Origin: an uncultured delta proteobacterium
GTDB lineage: Bacteria; Desulfobacterota; Desulfobulbia; Desulfobulbales; Desulfocapsaceae
Assembly (NCBI GenBank): GCA_903875445.1
Contig: CAIQWD010000089.1
Location: 123,418 to 187,417 of the forward strand
DNA: 64,000 nucleotides
Direction: 5' to 3'
Shown: positions 28,320-37,846 of the stretch, in pieces
How the letters are laid out: each line of letters starts with the position of its first letter
Numbering within the stretch: position 1 is the first letter of the stretch
Notes under the pieces: generated by a model
What the model was told of the DNA's origin: nothing
Seen by the model: the letters and a program-made list of their open reading frames with translations, nothing else
Databases searched by the model: none
Program-made: the position numbers and the translations under genes

Positions 28320-30891
28320 CGTCCTATCAACAGTCGCCAAACTGCGGCGTCGTGCGGAAGAGCAGTTGCGGACGAAAACGACTGCATTGCTTCCACCCCG
28401 GACCAAGGAACAACTGCAGCGGCTTGTCCATGAACTTGAGGTCCACCAGATTGAACTGGAGATGCAGAATGCAGAACTCCTCCAGGCCAGGGATGAACTT
28501 GAGGTATCGCGAAACACCTATTCCGAACTCTATGATTTTGCCCCCGTCGGCTATTTCACCTTTGATTCGCACGGGCTGATATGGGAGGCAAATCTTGCCG
28601 GCGCGCAACTGCTGGGGATCGAGCGGGAGCTGTTGGTCAAAAGATCCTTTAGCAGCTTTATTGCCGATGCCGCTGGAAGAGAAATATTTTCACATCACCT
28701 AAAAAACGTTTTGCAAGGCCAGGGTATAGAGAGATGTGAAATCAGGCTCACGAGAAAAGACGGCACGGTGATATATGGTCAACTCCAGAGTGTTACGTTT
28801 AAGACTTCCGAAAAGAAGGATAGGTATATCTTTTCCTCAATCGTTAATGACACGACCCGTAAGCAGTTAGGCGATGCGCTGCAAAAAGCCCATGACAACC
28901 TGGAGATAATCGTAAAGGAGCGGACTCGCGAACTGGCCCAGGTGAATGACGAGCTTTTAAAAGAAATTAACGAGCGCAAGAGGGCAGTGAAGGTGCTACG
29001 TAAGAGTGAAGGCCGCTTGCGGACACTGGTGCAGACTATCCCGGACCTTATCTGGCTGAAAGACCAAGATGGCGTCTATCTCGCCTGCAATTCAATGTTC
29101 GAGCGGCTTTTCGGTGCCAGAGAAGCGGATATCATTGGAAAAACCGATTACGACTTTTTGAGCCGGGATCTTGCCGACTTCTTCCGCGACCATGATCGTC
29201 AGACCATGGCAGCCGGGAAACCAACCAACAGTGAAGAATGGATCACCTTCAGAGACGATGGCCATCGTGCCCTGCAGGAGATCACCCAGACACCGATGTA
29301 CGATGCCGGAGGGGAGCTCATCGGTGTGATGGGTATCGGCCACGATATCACTGAACGAAAACAGATCGAGAGAATGCTGCAGGAAAGTGAGGCGAAATTC
29401 CGGAGCCTTTTTGAAAACGCACCCGTCGGCATCTTCTCCAGCACCTCACGCGGGCAGATTTTGTCGGTCAATACCACTATGGCCGACATTATGGGATTTG
29501 GGTCGGCCCAAGAGGCGATGGAAAGCATCAATCTGCAGAAACATCTTTTCCTTTCTCCCGACCAGCGAGACCAGCTCCTGGAAATATTGCTGCAAAAAGG
29601 CCGCGTTGAAAACTTTGAATACCAGACGGAAACAACCAACGGCAAAATCGTCTGGCTGCGGATGAATGCCCGCATCGCTCAACAGGACGGAGATGGCTCA
29701 TTCATCATCGAAGGTTTCACTACGGACATCACCGAGCAACACATGCTTGAAGCACGGTTTCTGCATGCCCAGAAAATGGAATCGGTGGGGCGACTGGCCG
29801 GAGGGGTAGCTCACGATTACAACAACATGCTCAGTGTCATTCTTGGTCATGCGGAACTCGCCTTGGCCAATACCACCCCTGCTGAACCGATCTATAACGA
29901 TCTTCAAGAAATCCTCAAAGCCGGCAAGCGTTCCGCGGAGGTCACCCGGCAACTGCTGGCCTTTGCCCGTAAGCAGACTATTGCCCCCGTGGTGATCGAT
30001 TTGAACGAAACCGTTGAGGGGATGCTCAAGATGCTGAGGCGCCTCATGGGCGAAGGAATCCGCCTGACCTGGTTGCCTGTACCGGGGATTTGGCCGGTCA
30101 AGATAGACCCGTCGCAACTTGATCAAATTCTGGCCAACCTATGCGTAAACGCTAGGGACGCCATTACGAATGTCGGTAACGTCACCATTCAAACAAACAT
30201 GGCGACCATTGATGCAGTCTACTGCAAAGGATACCCTGGCTTTGTTCCCGGCGATTATGTCCTCTTGACTGTTACCGATGATGGCTGCGGTATGAACAAG
30301 GAGATCCAGGCCAAGGTGTTTGAGCCCTTTTTCACCACCAAGGAAGTGGGCCAGGGCACCGGCCTCGGATTGGCCACAGTTTACGGCATCGTCAAACAGA
30401 ACAAAGGGTTTGTCAACGTCTACAGCGAGCCGGGCCTTGGCACGACATTCAAGATCTACCTGCCGTGCTACGAGAGAGATGCTGAGGCTCCTAGGGAGGA
30501 GGGTTCGATGGAATTCGCCTTAGGTCAGGGTGAGACCATCCTGGTTGTAGAGGATGAACCTGCGATCCTAAGTATGATTAGAGTTATGCTCGAAAGTCTC
30601 GGTTACATCGCCCTGACGGCAAGCACGACGGATGAAGCTCTCCGACTGGTCAAGGCCCATGCAGGGAAAATTCACCTACTCCTCATCGACGTGGTCATGC
30701 CCGAAACGAACGGTCGCGAATTAGCCGATCAACTACAACCACTCTACCCGGATATTAAAACCCTTTTCATGTCGGGGTACACAGCCGACGTGATTGCCCA
30801 CCACGGTGTCTTGGCGGAGGGCCTGCATTTCATGCAGAAGCCGTTCTCCAGGCAGGATCTCGCCACCAAGGTACGCGAGGTTCTGGCGTAG
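28300..30891 (+). CDS. PAS hybrid histidine kinase with C-terminal receiver
   Basis: An 863-residue soluble kinase: shared N-terminal coil, PAS (about 75-205, nearly the same as the first PAS of the upstream gene), two more PAS domains (about 245-360 and 365-490), HisKA with H505 in [11 protein letters not shown], HATPase with DDGCGMNKE and [14 protein letters not shown], and a receiver with D797 ([15 protein letters not shown]). The ATG at 28300 has GAGG upstream and overlaps the preceding gene by 20 nt. It completes the four-gene coupled sensor unit that starts with CheB-CheR. Confidence 0.93.
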   Translation: MAIDQDNVLSTVAKLRRRAEEQLRTKTTALLPPRTKEQLQRLVHELEVHQIELEMQNAELLQARDELEVSRNTYSELYDFAPVGYFTFDSHGLIWEANLAGAQLLGIERELLVKRSFSSFIADAAGREIFSHHLKNVLQGQGIERCEIRLTRKDGTVIYGQLQSVTFKTSEKKDRYIFSSIVNDTTRKQLGDALQKAHDNLEIIVKERTRELAQVNDELLKEINERKRAVKVLRKSEGRLRTLVQTIPDLIWLKDQDGVYLACNSMFERLFGAREADIIGKTDYDFLSRDLADFFRDHDRQTMAAGKPTNSEEWITFRDDGHRALQEITQTPMYDAGGELIGVMGIGHDITERKQIERMLQESEAKFRSLFENAPVGIFSSTSRGQILSVNTTMADIMGFGSAQEAMESINLQKHLFLSPDQRDQLLEILLQKGRVENFEYQTETTNGKIVWLRMNARIAQQDGDGSFIIEGFTTDITEQHMLEARFLHAQKMESVGRLAGGVAHDYNNMLSVILGHAELALANTTPAEPIYNDLQEILKAGKRSAEVTRQLLAFARKQTIAPVVIDLNETVEGMLKMLRRLMGEGIRLTWLPVPGIWPVKIDPSQLDQILANLCVNARDAITNVGNVTIQTNMATIDAVYCKGYPGFVPGDYVLLTVTDDGCGMNKEIQAKVFEPFFTTKEVGQGTGLGLATVYGIVKQNKGFVNVYSEPGLGTTFKIYLPCYERDAEAPREEGSMEFALGQGETILVVEDEPAILSMIRVMLESLGYIALTASTTDEALRLVKAHAGKIHLLLIDVVMPETNGRELADQLQPLYPDIKTLFMSGYTADVIAHHGVLAEGLHFMQKPFSRQDLATKVREVLA

Positions 30892-30950
30892 GCGGAACGG
30901 TTGTGGCCATCGTGGCCAAGGTGGATGAGTTGCTCTACCGGGCCAAATCT

Positions 30951-31136
30951 CAGCAGTCGGTGATAGGCGTCAATCAGAGTGACCACATCCTTGAAACCAT
31001 CCTCAAGAAAAGTGATATTGGTGCCTATGTATTGGATGGGGGTGTTGATCTCGTGGGCAATACCTGCGGTCAGTTGCCGCATAGACTCCAATTTCTGGTT
31101 ATGCAGAAGTTGTGACTGCAATTTTTCTTTTTCTTT
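30951..31136 (-). pseudogene. Remnant of a histidine kinase dimerisation domain
   Basis: About 62 codons on the minus strand match the HisKA region of the PhnD-type kinase at 34524-36860: 51 of 60 positions are the same by eye, including the phospho-His in GIAHEINTP. A TAA lies just upstream of the match, and similarity stops after AYHRLL. No sensor or ATPase part exists nearby. It is a leftover of a duplication or inversion. Confidence 0.8.
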
Positions 31137-31218
31137 TTATTGTGCAGTGGATGAACCCCAAAAATAAGGGCAGGTGTCCCTTGGCAGGCTCATTTATCTC
31201 CATGGCATTGGAGAATGG

Positions 31219-32265
31219 TTATTGCGGATCTTCGCCAACAACCCGGTTTCGTCCGCTTTGCTTGGCCATATATAACCGAAGATCAGCCACCCTGACCAGG
31301 TCCTCCATGGTAATTCCCCCGGCCTTAGCCAACTGACTGCCAGCCACTAAGCCGATGGAGATCGTCACCGGAATCCGCTGCTGGTTGTAAACGAAATTGG
31401 TGGCCTCTACCGTCAATCGTAAACGCTCAGCAAATTTTAGCCCATTCTTCATGCCACCGATGGAGAAAGCATAAAATTCCTCCCCACCATAGCGGCCAAT
31501 TTCATCCTCCTGCCGTTTGGCAGAGGACATTACTTCCGCCAACCTTACCAGAATCTGATCTCCCGCCTGATGGCCATGGGTGTCGTTCACCGCTTTAAAA
31601 TGATCAATATCCAGAAGCAAAAAAACAAAGTCCTTAATGTAACCCCGATTAAGGTTGCCTATATTCATCTCGATAATACGTTGCAGGATGACCCTTTTCG
31701 GCAACTTGGTGAGTTCATCGAAATAGCCAAATTTTTCCAGTAAGCCCTTTTGTTCCATCTCTTTCGTAACCTCTGTCAGGTAGCCAATGGAGAGACAGAT
31801 CCCGTCGTCGGCAAATATTTCGATAGTAGCCTGATCCTTCAGCCAAATTGTTTTTCCCCCTGGCAGGGCCAACTGGTAAATACATTCAACCACACCCTCG
31901 TTTTGCACTTCTTCGCGCAGACCGCATTGATGACCCTGCAGCTCGTCCTTGGTGACAATCTCTTCTTCAACATTGGCTTCTTGTTCCACATAGCGATACA
32001 ACCGTCGATCGACAATCCTCTGCCGAAAGACCTTGGCAACTTCCGACGGTTGACAATTAAGGATGGTCATGAAACGTGTCCCGACATGTTCATACCAAAT
32101 ATTTTTTACATCCCTTCGCCAGGCGGCGATGTAAGGAATGATGGGCAAGCGCATTTTATCCAAAGCCACGAAAGTAGTTAGGCACTCCGTAAGCCGCTGA
32201 CATAGCTCCGCCGAAAACCCGCCGCTAAGAATCTTGCCGCAATACTCCGTTAAATGATCCGTCAT
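31219..32265 (-). CDS. Diguanylate cyclase with N-terminal sensor region
   Basis: A 348-residue protein. Residues 1-185 form a sensor region with a PAS-like half (VVECIYQLALPGGKTIWLKDQATI...IGYLTEVTKEMEQ). Residues about 190-340 are a GGDEF domain (FDELTKLPKR, FVFLLLDIDHFKAVNDTHGHQAGD). The active site is GGEEF and an I-site RQED is present, so it should be an active, feedback-inhibited cyclase. It is divergent from the kinase at 32746. The kinase remnant lies directly downstream. Confidence 0.9.
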   Translation of the reverse strand: MTDHLTEYCGKILSGGFSAELCQRLTECLTTFVALDKMRLPIIPYIAAWRRDVKNIWYEHVGTRFMTILNCQPSEVAKVFRQRIVDRRLYRYVEQEANVEEEIVTKDELQGHQCGLREEVQNEGVVECIYQLALPGGKTIWLKDQATIEIFADDGICLSIGYLTEVTKEMEQKGLLEKFGYFDELTKLPKRVILQRIIEMNIGNLNRGYIKDFVFLLLDIDHFKAVNDTHGHQAGDQILVRLAEVMSSAKRQEDEIGRYGGEEFYAFSIGGMKNGLKFAERLRLTVEATNFVYNQQRIPVTISIGLVAGSQLAKAGGITMEDLVRVADLRLYMAKQSGRNRVVGEDPQ

Positions 32266-32626
32266 TTTCCACCCATTTTGGGGAAGCGGTCGAACTTCGC
32301 TCTACCCTTCATCATTCCAGGGACTCAATAGATCTATCGTTGTTTGCTCATTTTTGCCGAAAGGTTATGAAGTTGATCCAAGAGATTCTTGCATGAGTTT
32401 TTTGGATTAGCAAGAATTAACCAATTTAAGTATTTCTAGGTGTATAGGTTTCATCTGCGTTCGTCAAGACAGAAGCAAAGCACTTCCCTTTGAAAGGAAA
32501 ACGGCTTGGTAAATTTAGGTTAAATCAGGATCGGTGGATTTTTACTCAAACAGAATTTCAGCAGGGAAAGATGCCCTTTGGAAAGCTTTGGTCGAATAAA
32601 TCCTTACGGTCCAAATCTTTGAGAAA

Positions 32627-32643
32627 ATAATTACGATAATTAT
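32627..32643. promoter_or_regulatory. Inverted repeat, possible operator
   Basis: ATAATTA-CGA-TAATTAT is a perfect 7-3-7 dyad about 100 nt before the kinase start. It may be a regulator site but could also be a chance A+T palindrome. Confidence 0.3.
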
Positions 32644-32654
32644 GAAATCGATTT

Positions 32655-32685
32655 GATAAGTCTATGTATGTTCGATAGACTTATC
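32655..32685. promoter_or_regulatory. Perfect 11-bp inverted repeat upstream of the kinase pair
   Basis: Arms GATAAGTCTAT and ATAGACTTATC flank a 9-nt spacer. There is no following T-run. It lies 60-90 nt before the kinase ATG, a suitable place for a dimeric regulator or a leader hairpin. Confidence 0.5.
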
Positions 32686-32745
32686 TCACAAAGGAGATTT
32701 GGGGAAAGGTACGTTTGTAACATTTAACATTGGAGACTCGATTAA

Positions 32746-34524
32746 ATGAATGAGAAAAAAGACGACAATATTTCCAGAGAACAATTGTCGCAAAGTTTTA
32801 TTAAAATTCGTCTTTCTCTCATCGAATACGCTATTACCCACACACTAGATGAACTTTTAACTCAGTCTTTAGATGAGGTCGGGGCTTTGCTTGATAGCCC
32901 TATCGGGTTTTATCACTTTGTTGAACCTGACCAAAAATCCCTTTCTTTGCAACAATGGTCTTCCCGCACACTTAAAGAATTTTGTCGAGCTGAAGGAAAG
33001 GGTATTCATTACAGTATCGACCAAGCTGGAGTTTGGGTAGACTGCCTACATCAGAAAAAAGCAGTTATTCACAATGACTATTCATCACTTCCGCATAAGA
33101 AGGGAATGCCTGAAGGCCATGCCAAGGTGATCCGGGAACTGGTGGTGCCGGTAATACGGAAAGACAAGGCAGTTGCTATTCTTGGAGTGGGGAATAAGCC
33201 ATCTGACTACACACAAAGAGATGTGGAAATTGTTTCTTACCTTGCCGATGTTACCTGGGAGATTGTCTATCAAAAGCGGGCTGATGAAGCCCTGAAAAAA
33301 ACAACTGTTGATCTTCATGAACGTGTCAAAGAGCTGAGTTGTCTTTATGGTATCTCGAAACTTGTTGAGGAAGATGATCTTACTCTTGATGAGATAGCTC
33401 AGAGAACAGTTGATCTCCTTCCCCCTTCTTGGCAATACCCAGAAAGTACCTGTGCCCAGATCAAACTGAGCAATCGATCATATAGGACAAAACAATTTAT
33501 CAAAACCGACTGGGTTCAATCCCAGGAAATCAAAGTTAACAAAGAACATACTGGAGTTATAGAAGTTTTTTTAATTGAGAAGAAACCCGAAAAAGGTGAG
33601 GGTCCATTTTTATTAGAAGAACGAAGTCTGCTTAATGCTATTGCAGAAAGGCTCGGTCACATCATTGAACATAAAAGGGCGGATGAAGCACTTCAGAAAG
33701 CCAACGATGAGCTTCAATTACGGGTAGAAGAACGAACGAAGGAACTTGCCGCCCAAAACCTGCATCTCCTTAACGAAATCAGGGAACGGAAAAAGGTAGA
33801 AGAAGAACTTCAGAGGAATTCTGAAAAAATAAAACTTTTTGCCTATTCAGTTGCTCATGATATCAAGAATCCGGCAATTTCAGTTTATGGTCTGGCGAGA
33901 ATTCTCAAAGAAAAATTCGGCAATGAACTCACCGACAGAGGAAAAAAAATCTGTGAACAAATCCAGCGGTCCTCGGAGGATATCGTTTCTTTTGTTGAAA
34001 AAATCAACCTATTTATTTCTGCAAAAGAAACTCCGCTTAGTATCAGGAAAATTTCTCTCAACGAAATTTTCCTGATGCTTCAAGAGGAATTTTCCAGCCA
34101 GCTTAATATCCGTTCCATACAATTGTTCATCCCAGACAAAATCCCTAACATTATAGTTGCCGATCGACTTTCAATTATTCGAATTTTCAGGAATATTATA
34201 GAAAACTCCCTAAAATACGGAGGTGACGGATTAGGGAGGATTGAAATTGGCTATCGGTTGAATAATGATTTACATATATTTACAGTTACAGATAATGGCC
34301 AAGGTATAAAAGAAAAAGATTCCCCAGATATATTCAATTGGTTCAAACGAAAAACAAATTCAACTGAAATTCAGGGAACCGGTATGGGGTTGGCCATCGT
34401 CAAGGAAATCGCAGCCTTGCATGGTGGTGAAGTTTGGCAGGAACCAGTCAAACCAACAGGAGTCACTTTTTGTGTTTCGCTATCGCGACACTTGATACCG
34501 ATAGATGATTTGGGGTCAGTATAA
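32746..34524 (+). CDS. GAF-domain histidine kinase
   Basis: A 592-residue soluble kinase. The first GAF domain (about 25-175) is of the GAF_2 type, with GFYHFVEPDQKSLSLQQWS and VPVIRKDKAVAILGVGNK. A second GAF-like segment spans about 185-310. Then come a coiled coil, HisKA with H371 (FAYSVAHDIKNPAIS) and an HATPase with IIENSLKYGG, TDNGQGI and GTGMGLAIVKEI. No receiver is fused and none is next door. Its TAA shares a base with the ATG of the next kinase gene, so the two are coupled. The gene is visibly A+T-richer than the sensor genes to the left. Confidence 0.9.
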   Translation: MNEKKDDNISREQLSQSFIKIRLSLIEYAITHTLDELLTQSLDEVGALLDSPIGFYHFVEPDQKSLSLQQWSSRTLKEFCRAEGKGIHYSIDQAGVWVDCLHQKKAVIHNDYSSLPHKKGMPEGHAKVIRELVVPVIRKDKAVAILGVGNKPSDYTQRDVEIVSYLADVTWEIVYQKRADEALKKTTVDLHERVKELSCLYGISKLVEEDDLTLDEIAQRTVDLLPPSWQYPESTCAQIKLSNRSYRTKQFIKTDWVQSQEIKVNKEHTGVIEVFLIEKKPEKGEGPFLLEERSLLNAIAERLGHIIEHKRADEALQKANDELQLRVEERTKELAAQNLHLLNEIRERKKVEEELQRNSEKIKLFAYSVAHDIKNPAISVYGLARILKEKFGNELTDRGKKICEQIQRSSEDIVSFVEKINLFISAKETPLSIRKISLNEIFLMLQEEFSSQLNIRSIQLFIPDKIPNIIVADRLSIIRIFRNIIENSLKYGGDGLGRIEIGYRLNNDLHIFTVTDNGQGIKEKDSPDIFNWFKRKTNSTEIQGTGMGLAIVKEIAALHGGEVWQEPVKPTGVTFCVSLSRHLIPIDDLGSV

Positions 34525-36860
34525 TGCTTTATTACTCTCCGTCCCTGCGCCCTTCTTTTGTGGTTCTCTGCCTTTATTTGTTCTTTCCCATTTTTTCTTT
34601 TGCCGAAACAACTCAACAAACAGCTCCAACCGAAGTCAAGATCGGCGTCCTGGCGGTCGTGCGCGGCAAGGACAAATGTCTGCAACAGTGGAATGCTACT
34701 GCCGAGTATCTGAGCCGGAAAATTTCAGGACGCACCTTCACTATTGTCCCCCTGGATTTGGATGAAGTGGGTAAGGCTGTGGCCGGGCGGGAGGTTGATT
34801 TCACCGTTACCAACCCTGGTCTGTATGTGAGCCTGGAATCCCATTACGGCAATACGCGAATCGCAACAATGAAGACGAAAATACTTGGCCAGGGACTGAC
34901 TAAATTTGGCGGGGTTATTTTCTGCCGCAGTGATCGTCAAGACATCCATTCCATCCAGGATCTGCTGGAAAAACGGTTTATGGCAGTAGATAAGAACGCT
35001 TTTGGCGGCTGGCAGATGACCTGGCGTTATCTGCTCGATCAGAAGATTGATCCCGACAAAGATTTTAAAGAGCTTGTGTTTAGAGGTCCCCACGATGCGG
35101 TGGTGCTGGCCGTGCTGGATAAGAGCGTAGATGCGGGGACAGTACGGACAAGCACCTTGGAACAGATGGCCCAGGAAGGAAAGATCAGGTTGGACCAGTT
35201 CCGGATTCTTGATGAAAAATCACAGACATCTTCCGACTTTCCGCATCTCTATACTACGACCCTTTACCCTGAATGGGCCTTCGCCAAGGTCAAACATACC
35301 GATGAGGAATTGGCCCGGGAAGTCGCTATCGCCTTGCTTCAGATGCAGCCGACTGATGAAGCGGCAAAGTCTGCAAAGATGATGGGCTGGACCATCCCTC
35401 TGGATTATCAATCGGTGCATGATTGTTTGAAAAAAGTCAAATTTGACCCCTATGATGTAGTTGAAGACATTACTTTGCAACAGTTGCTACATCAATACTG
35501 GCCGTGGTTGGTGTTTATCTGTCTGTTCCTTGTTCTGGGCTGTGGAGTTACCCTGTATTTTCTCAGATTGAATCAACGTTTGCGTTTAACCATGACCATT
35601 CTGGATCATGAACTTGCTCATCGCAAACGTATTGAGAAAAATCTCAACGAGTTCAAGATGACTTTGGATCAAATCATGGATTGCGTATTCATGTTCCTGC
35701 CGGATACTCTGCATTTCATCTATGTAAATCAAGGAGGAATGCAGCAAGTAGGTTACAGCGCCGAGGAACTGTTCGAGATGACTCCAATAGACCTGAAACC
35801 GGAGTTCACAGAAGAAAGCTTTCGGGCAATGATCGCACCTCTGCTGGAGGACACCAGGAAATCTCTTACCTTTACCACAGTACATCTGACAAAAACAGGG
35901 GACCGTATTCCAGTTGAGGTTTTTTTACAATACGTGAAATCAACAGGTGAAATAGGCCGGTTTGTCGCCGTGGTCCGTGATATCAGTCAGAGACTGCATG
36001 AGGCTAGAGAAAAGGAGAAGTTGCAGTCTCAACTCCTGCATACACAGAAACTGGAGTCTGTCGGACAGTTGGCTGCGGGTATTGCCCATGAGCTCAATAC
36101 ACCCACCCAGTACATCGGTACCAATATCGCATTTCTCGAGGATGGTTTTAAGGATGTGGTCACTCTGGTTGACGCCTATCGCCGACTGTTAAGTGCAGAA
36201 CAAAGCCACGAAGTAACCTCGGAGCTAATCCTGGAAGTTGAAAAAACCCTGGAAACCGTAGACTGGGAGTATCTTGCCAAAGAGCTTCCACTAGCCATTG
36301 CCCAGTCCCAGGATGGGGTTCAGCGGGTTTCATCCATCGTTCGTGCTATGAAAGAATTCTCACATCCCGGCAGCAAAGAAAAAAAACCCTTTGATATAAA
36401 CCGGCTTATCGCTACAACCCTGACCGTTTCCCGCAATGAATGGAAGTATGTTGCTGAAATTAAGACGGATTTTTCAGAATCCCTCCCACAGGTCCCCTGT
36501 CTTTCCGATGACTTGGGACAGGTTTTTCTCAACCTGCTGGTCAATGCTGCTCAAGCAATTGCTACGCTGCTAGGGAAGAATCCCAGCGAAAAAAAAGGGT
36601 GCATCTCCATCTCAACAAGACAGGTCGGGAACCAGGTCGAGATCTGTTTTGCCGACACCGGTTGCGGCATTCCGGCAAGTATTTTAGACAAAGTTTTTGA
36701 TCCTTTTTTTACAACGAAAGAGGTGGGCAAGGGAACGGGGCAAGGACTGGCCATTGCCCGTGATGTGATTGTCAATAAACATGGAGGCACTCTTGAAGTA
36801 AAATCGGAGGTGGGACAAGGGGCCTCCTTTCTCATCAGACTGCCTATAGGATGTGTTTAG
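34524..36860 (+). CDS. PhnD-type periplasmic sensor - PAS - histidine kinase
   Basis: A 778-residue membrane kinase. After a signal peptide (LCLYLFFPIFSFAE) residues about 35-310 form a PhnD-like periplasmic binding domain (IGVLAVVRGKDKCLQQWNATAEYLS, DFTVTNPGLYVSLE). One membrane helix (WPWLVFICLFLVLGCGVTLYF, about 322-342), a PAS domain, HisKA with H522 (GIAHELNTPTQYIG) and HATPase (ADTGCGIP, GTGQGLAIARDVI) follow. This order resembles the tetrathionate sensor TtrS. Phosphonate-like or sulfur oxyanion ligands are both possible. No cognate regulator is adjacent. Confidence 0.9.
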   Translation: MLYYSPSLRPSFVVLCLYLFFPIFSFAETTQQTAPTEVKIGVLAVVRGKDKCLQQWNATAEYLSRKISGRTFTIVPLDLDEVGKAVAGREVDFTVTNPGLYVSLESHYGNTRIATMKTKILGQGLTKFGGVIFCRSDRQDIHSIQDLLEKRFMAVDKNAFGGWQMTWRYLLDQKIDPDKDFKELVFRGPHDAVVLAVLDKSVDAGTVRTSTLEQMAQEGKIRLDQFRILDEKSQTSSDFPHLYTTTLYPEWAFAKVKHTDEELAREVAIALLQMQPTDEAAKSAKMMGWTIPLDYQSVHDCLKKVKFDPYDVVEDITLQQLLHQYWPWLVFICLFLVLGCGVTLYFLRLNQRLRLTMTILDHELAHRKRIEKNLNEFKMTLDQIMDCVFMFLPDTLHFIYVNQGGMQQVGYSAEELFEMTPIDLKPEFTEESFRAMIAPLLEDTRKSLTFTTVHLTKTGDRIPVEVFLQYVKSTGEIGRFVAVVRDISQRLHEAREKEKLQSQLLHTQKLESVGQLAAGIAHELNTPTQYIGTNIAFLEDGFKDVVTLVDAYRRLLSAEQSHEVTSELILEVEKTLETVDWEYLAKELPLAIAQSQDGVQRVSSIVRAMKEFSHPGSKEKKPFDINRLIATTLTVSRNEWKYVAEIKTDFSESLPQVPCLSDDLGQVFLNLLVNAAQAIATLLGKNPSEKKGCISISTRQVGNQVEICFADTGCGIPASILDKVFDPFFTTKEVGKGTGQGLAIARDVIVNKHGGTLEVKSEVGQGASFLIRLPIGCV

Positions 36861-36861
36861 T

Positions 36862-37068
36862 TTACAAAAAGGTTGCGTTACCACATTCTGCCAACAAAAT
36901 ATCGAGGATATCAGGATGACCTTCTGATGAATTTTCTAAGGCTGTAAGCAATGAATCAATCACTGGTTCCGGAATTTTGTTATTCGCCAGCCAGAGTTGA
37001 GGGAGGATATTGGAATCAAAAGCTAAGGTCGAATTACTCAATACAATAATTAACTCGTTTATAGGCAT
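36862..37068 (-). CDS. Possible small protein (68 residues)
   Basis: An open frame in the gap before the luxR-type gene, convergent with the PhnD-type kinase (1-nt gap). The product has a plausible amphipathic composition (PEPVIDSLLTALENSSEGHPDILDILLAECG). There is no clear ribosome site and I recognise no family. It may be a chance frame, and the region also carries the luxR promoter. Confidence 0.25.
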   Translation of the reverse strand: MPINELIIVLSNSTLAFDSNILPQLWLANNKIPEPVIDSLLTALENSSEGHPDILDILLAECGNATFL

Positions 37069-37077
37069 ATACTTTTT

Positions 37078-37809
37078 ATGGATGAACTGAGAAAAAAAGA
37101 GCTGGCAATTCTGCTGGAAATCATATCCGATTGCGTATCTTGCACGTCTCTGAAGGGATTTCGTGAAATTGCCGACAAGGTGGGTGATCTGTTGCAATCA
37201 GGAAACATTGTCTTTCTGTCTTCGCAAATTGAGTTTAAACGTGCGCCGGCGGCTATAAAAGAAATAAATATCTCCTATCCAACTGAATGGACAGATATTT
37301 ACAGATCTCAAAGCTTTGTCAAGGTCGACCCCATAACAAATGTAGATAAATCCGGTCTATTCTATTGGAAAGATGTTTACAGGGCTTTTCCTCCTGATAA
37401 CGCATTTCTTTCTCAAGCAAAATCATTCGGCCTCACCAATGGTTTTTCCCATATTTTTAAGAGTAACAACGTTTTTGGGTTGATGTCCATAGCGGATAAC
37501 AACTTATCGAAGTCTTTGAGAAATAGAGCTATACTCAATAATATTGCACCTCATTTTCATCAACTTGCTGCAAAACTTGTACACCAAAAAGAAAGCCGTA
37601 AAATACCGCGCATAACTCCCCGTGAACGTGAAGTATTGCTCTGGGCAATGGAGGGAAAAACCAATTGGGAGATATCTGTAATTTTGAGCATCAGCGAGGA
37701 AAGCGTCAAAGATTATATGGCAAATATCCTGCGCAAATTGGATGTTGGTAATCGTGCCCATGCTGTTGCTGTCGCATTGCAATATAACCTTTTGCTTTCT
37801 TCGAGTTAA
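37078..37809 (+). CDS. LuxR-type quorum-sensing regulator with autoinducer-binding domain
   Basis: A 243-residue LuxR/TraR-type regulator. The autoinducer domain keeps the signature residues W71, Y75, D84, P85 and W97 (EWTDIYRS, KVDPI, YWKDVY), equivalent to TraR W57, Y61, D70, P71 and W85. A GerE HTH ends the protein (ITPREREVLLWAMEGKTNWEISVIL...IRKLDV-type recognition region with NR). It converges with a LuxI-type gene 37 nt away. It probably binds an acyl-homoserine lactone and controls luxI and other targets. No good ribosome site precedes the ATG; the gene is A+T-rich. Confidence 0.88.
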   Translation: MDELRKKELAILLEIISDCVSCTSLKGFREIADKVGDLLQSGNIVFLSSQIEFKRAPAAIKEINISYPTEWTDIYRSQSFVKVDPITNVDKSGLFYWKDVYRAFPPDNAFLSQAKSFGLTNGFSHIFKSNNVFGLMSIADNNLSKSLRNRAILNNIAPHFHQLAAKLVHQKESRKIPRITPREREVLLWAMEGKTNWEISVILSISEESVKDYMANILRKLDVGNRAHAVAVALQYNLLLSSS

Positions 37810-37846
37810 TGGAACACTTCCAAAATAATGGGTAGTGGTAGTAGTA

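Larger units (their letters stand above)
32266..32745. other. 480-bp A+T-rich divergent intergenic region
   Basis: No gene was found. It contains two perfect inverted repeats (32627-32643 and 32655-32685) close to the kinase gene at 32746 and must hold divergent promoters for this gene and the GGDEF gene. Confidence 0.5.
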
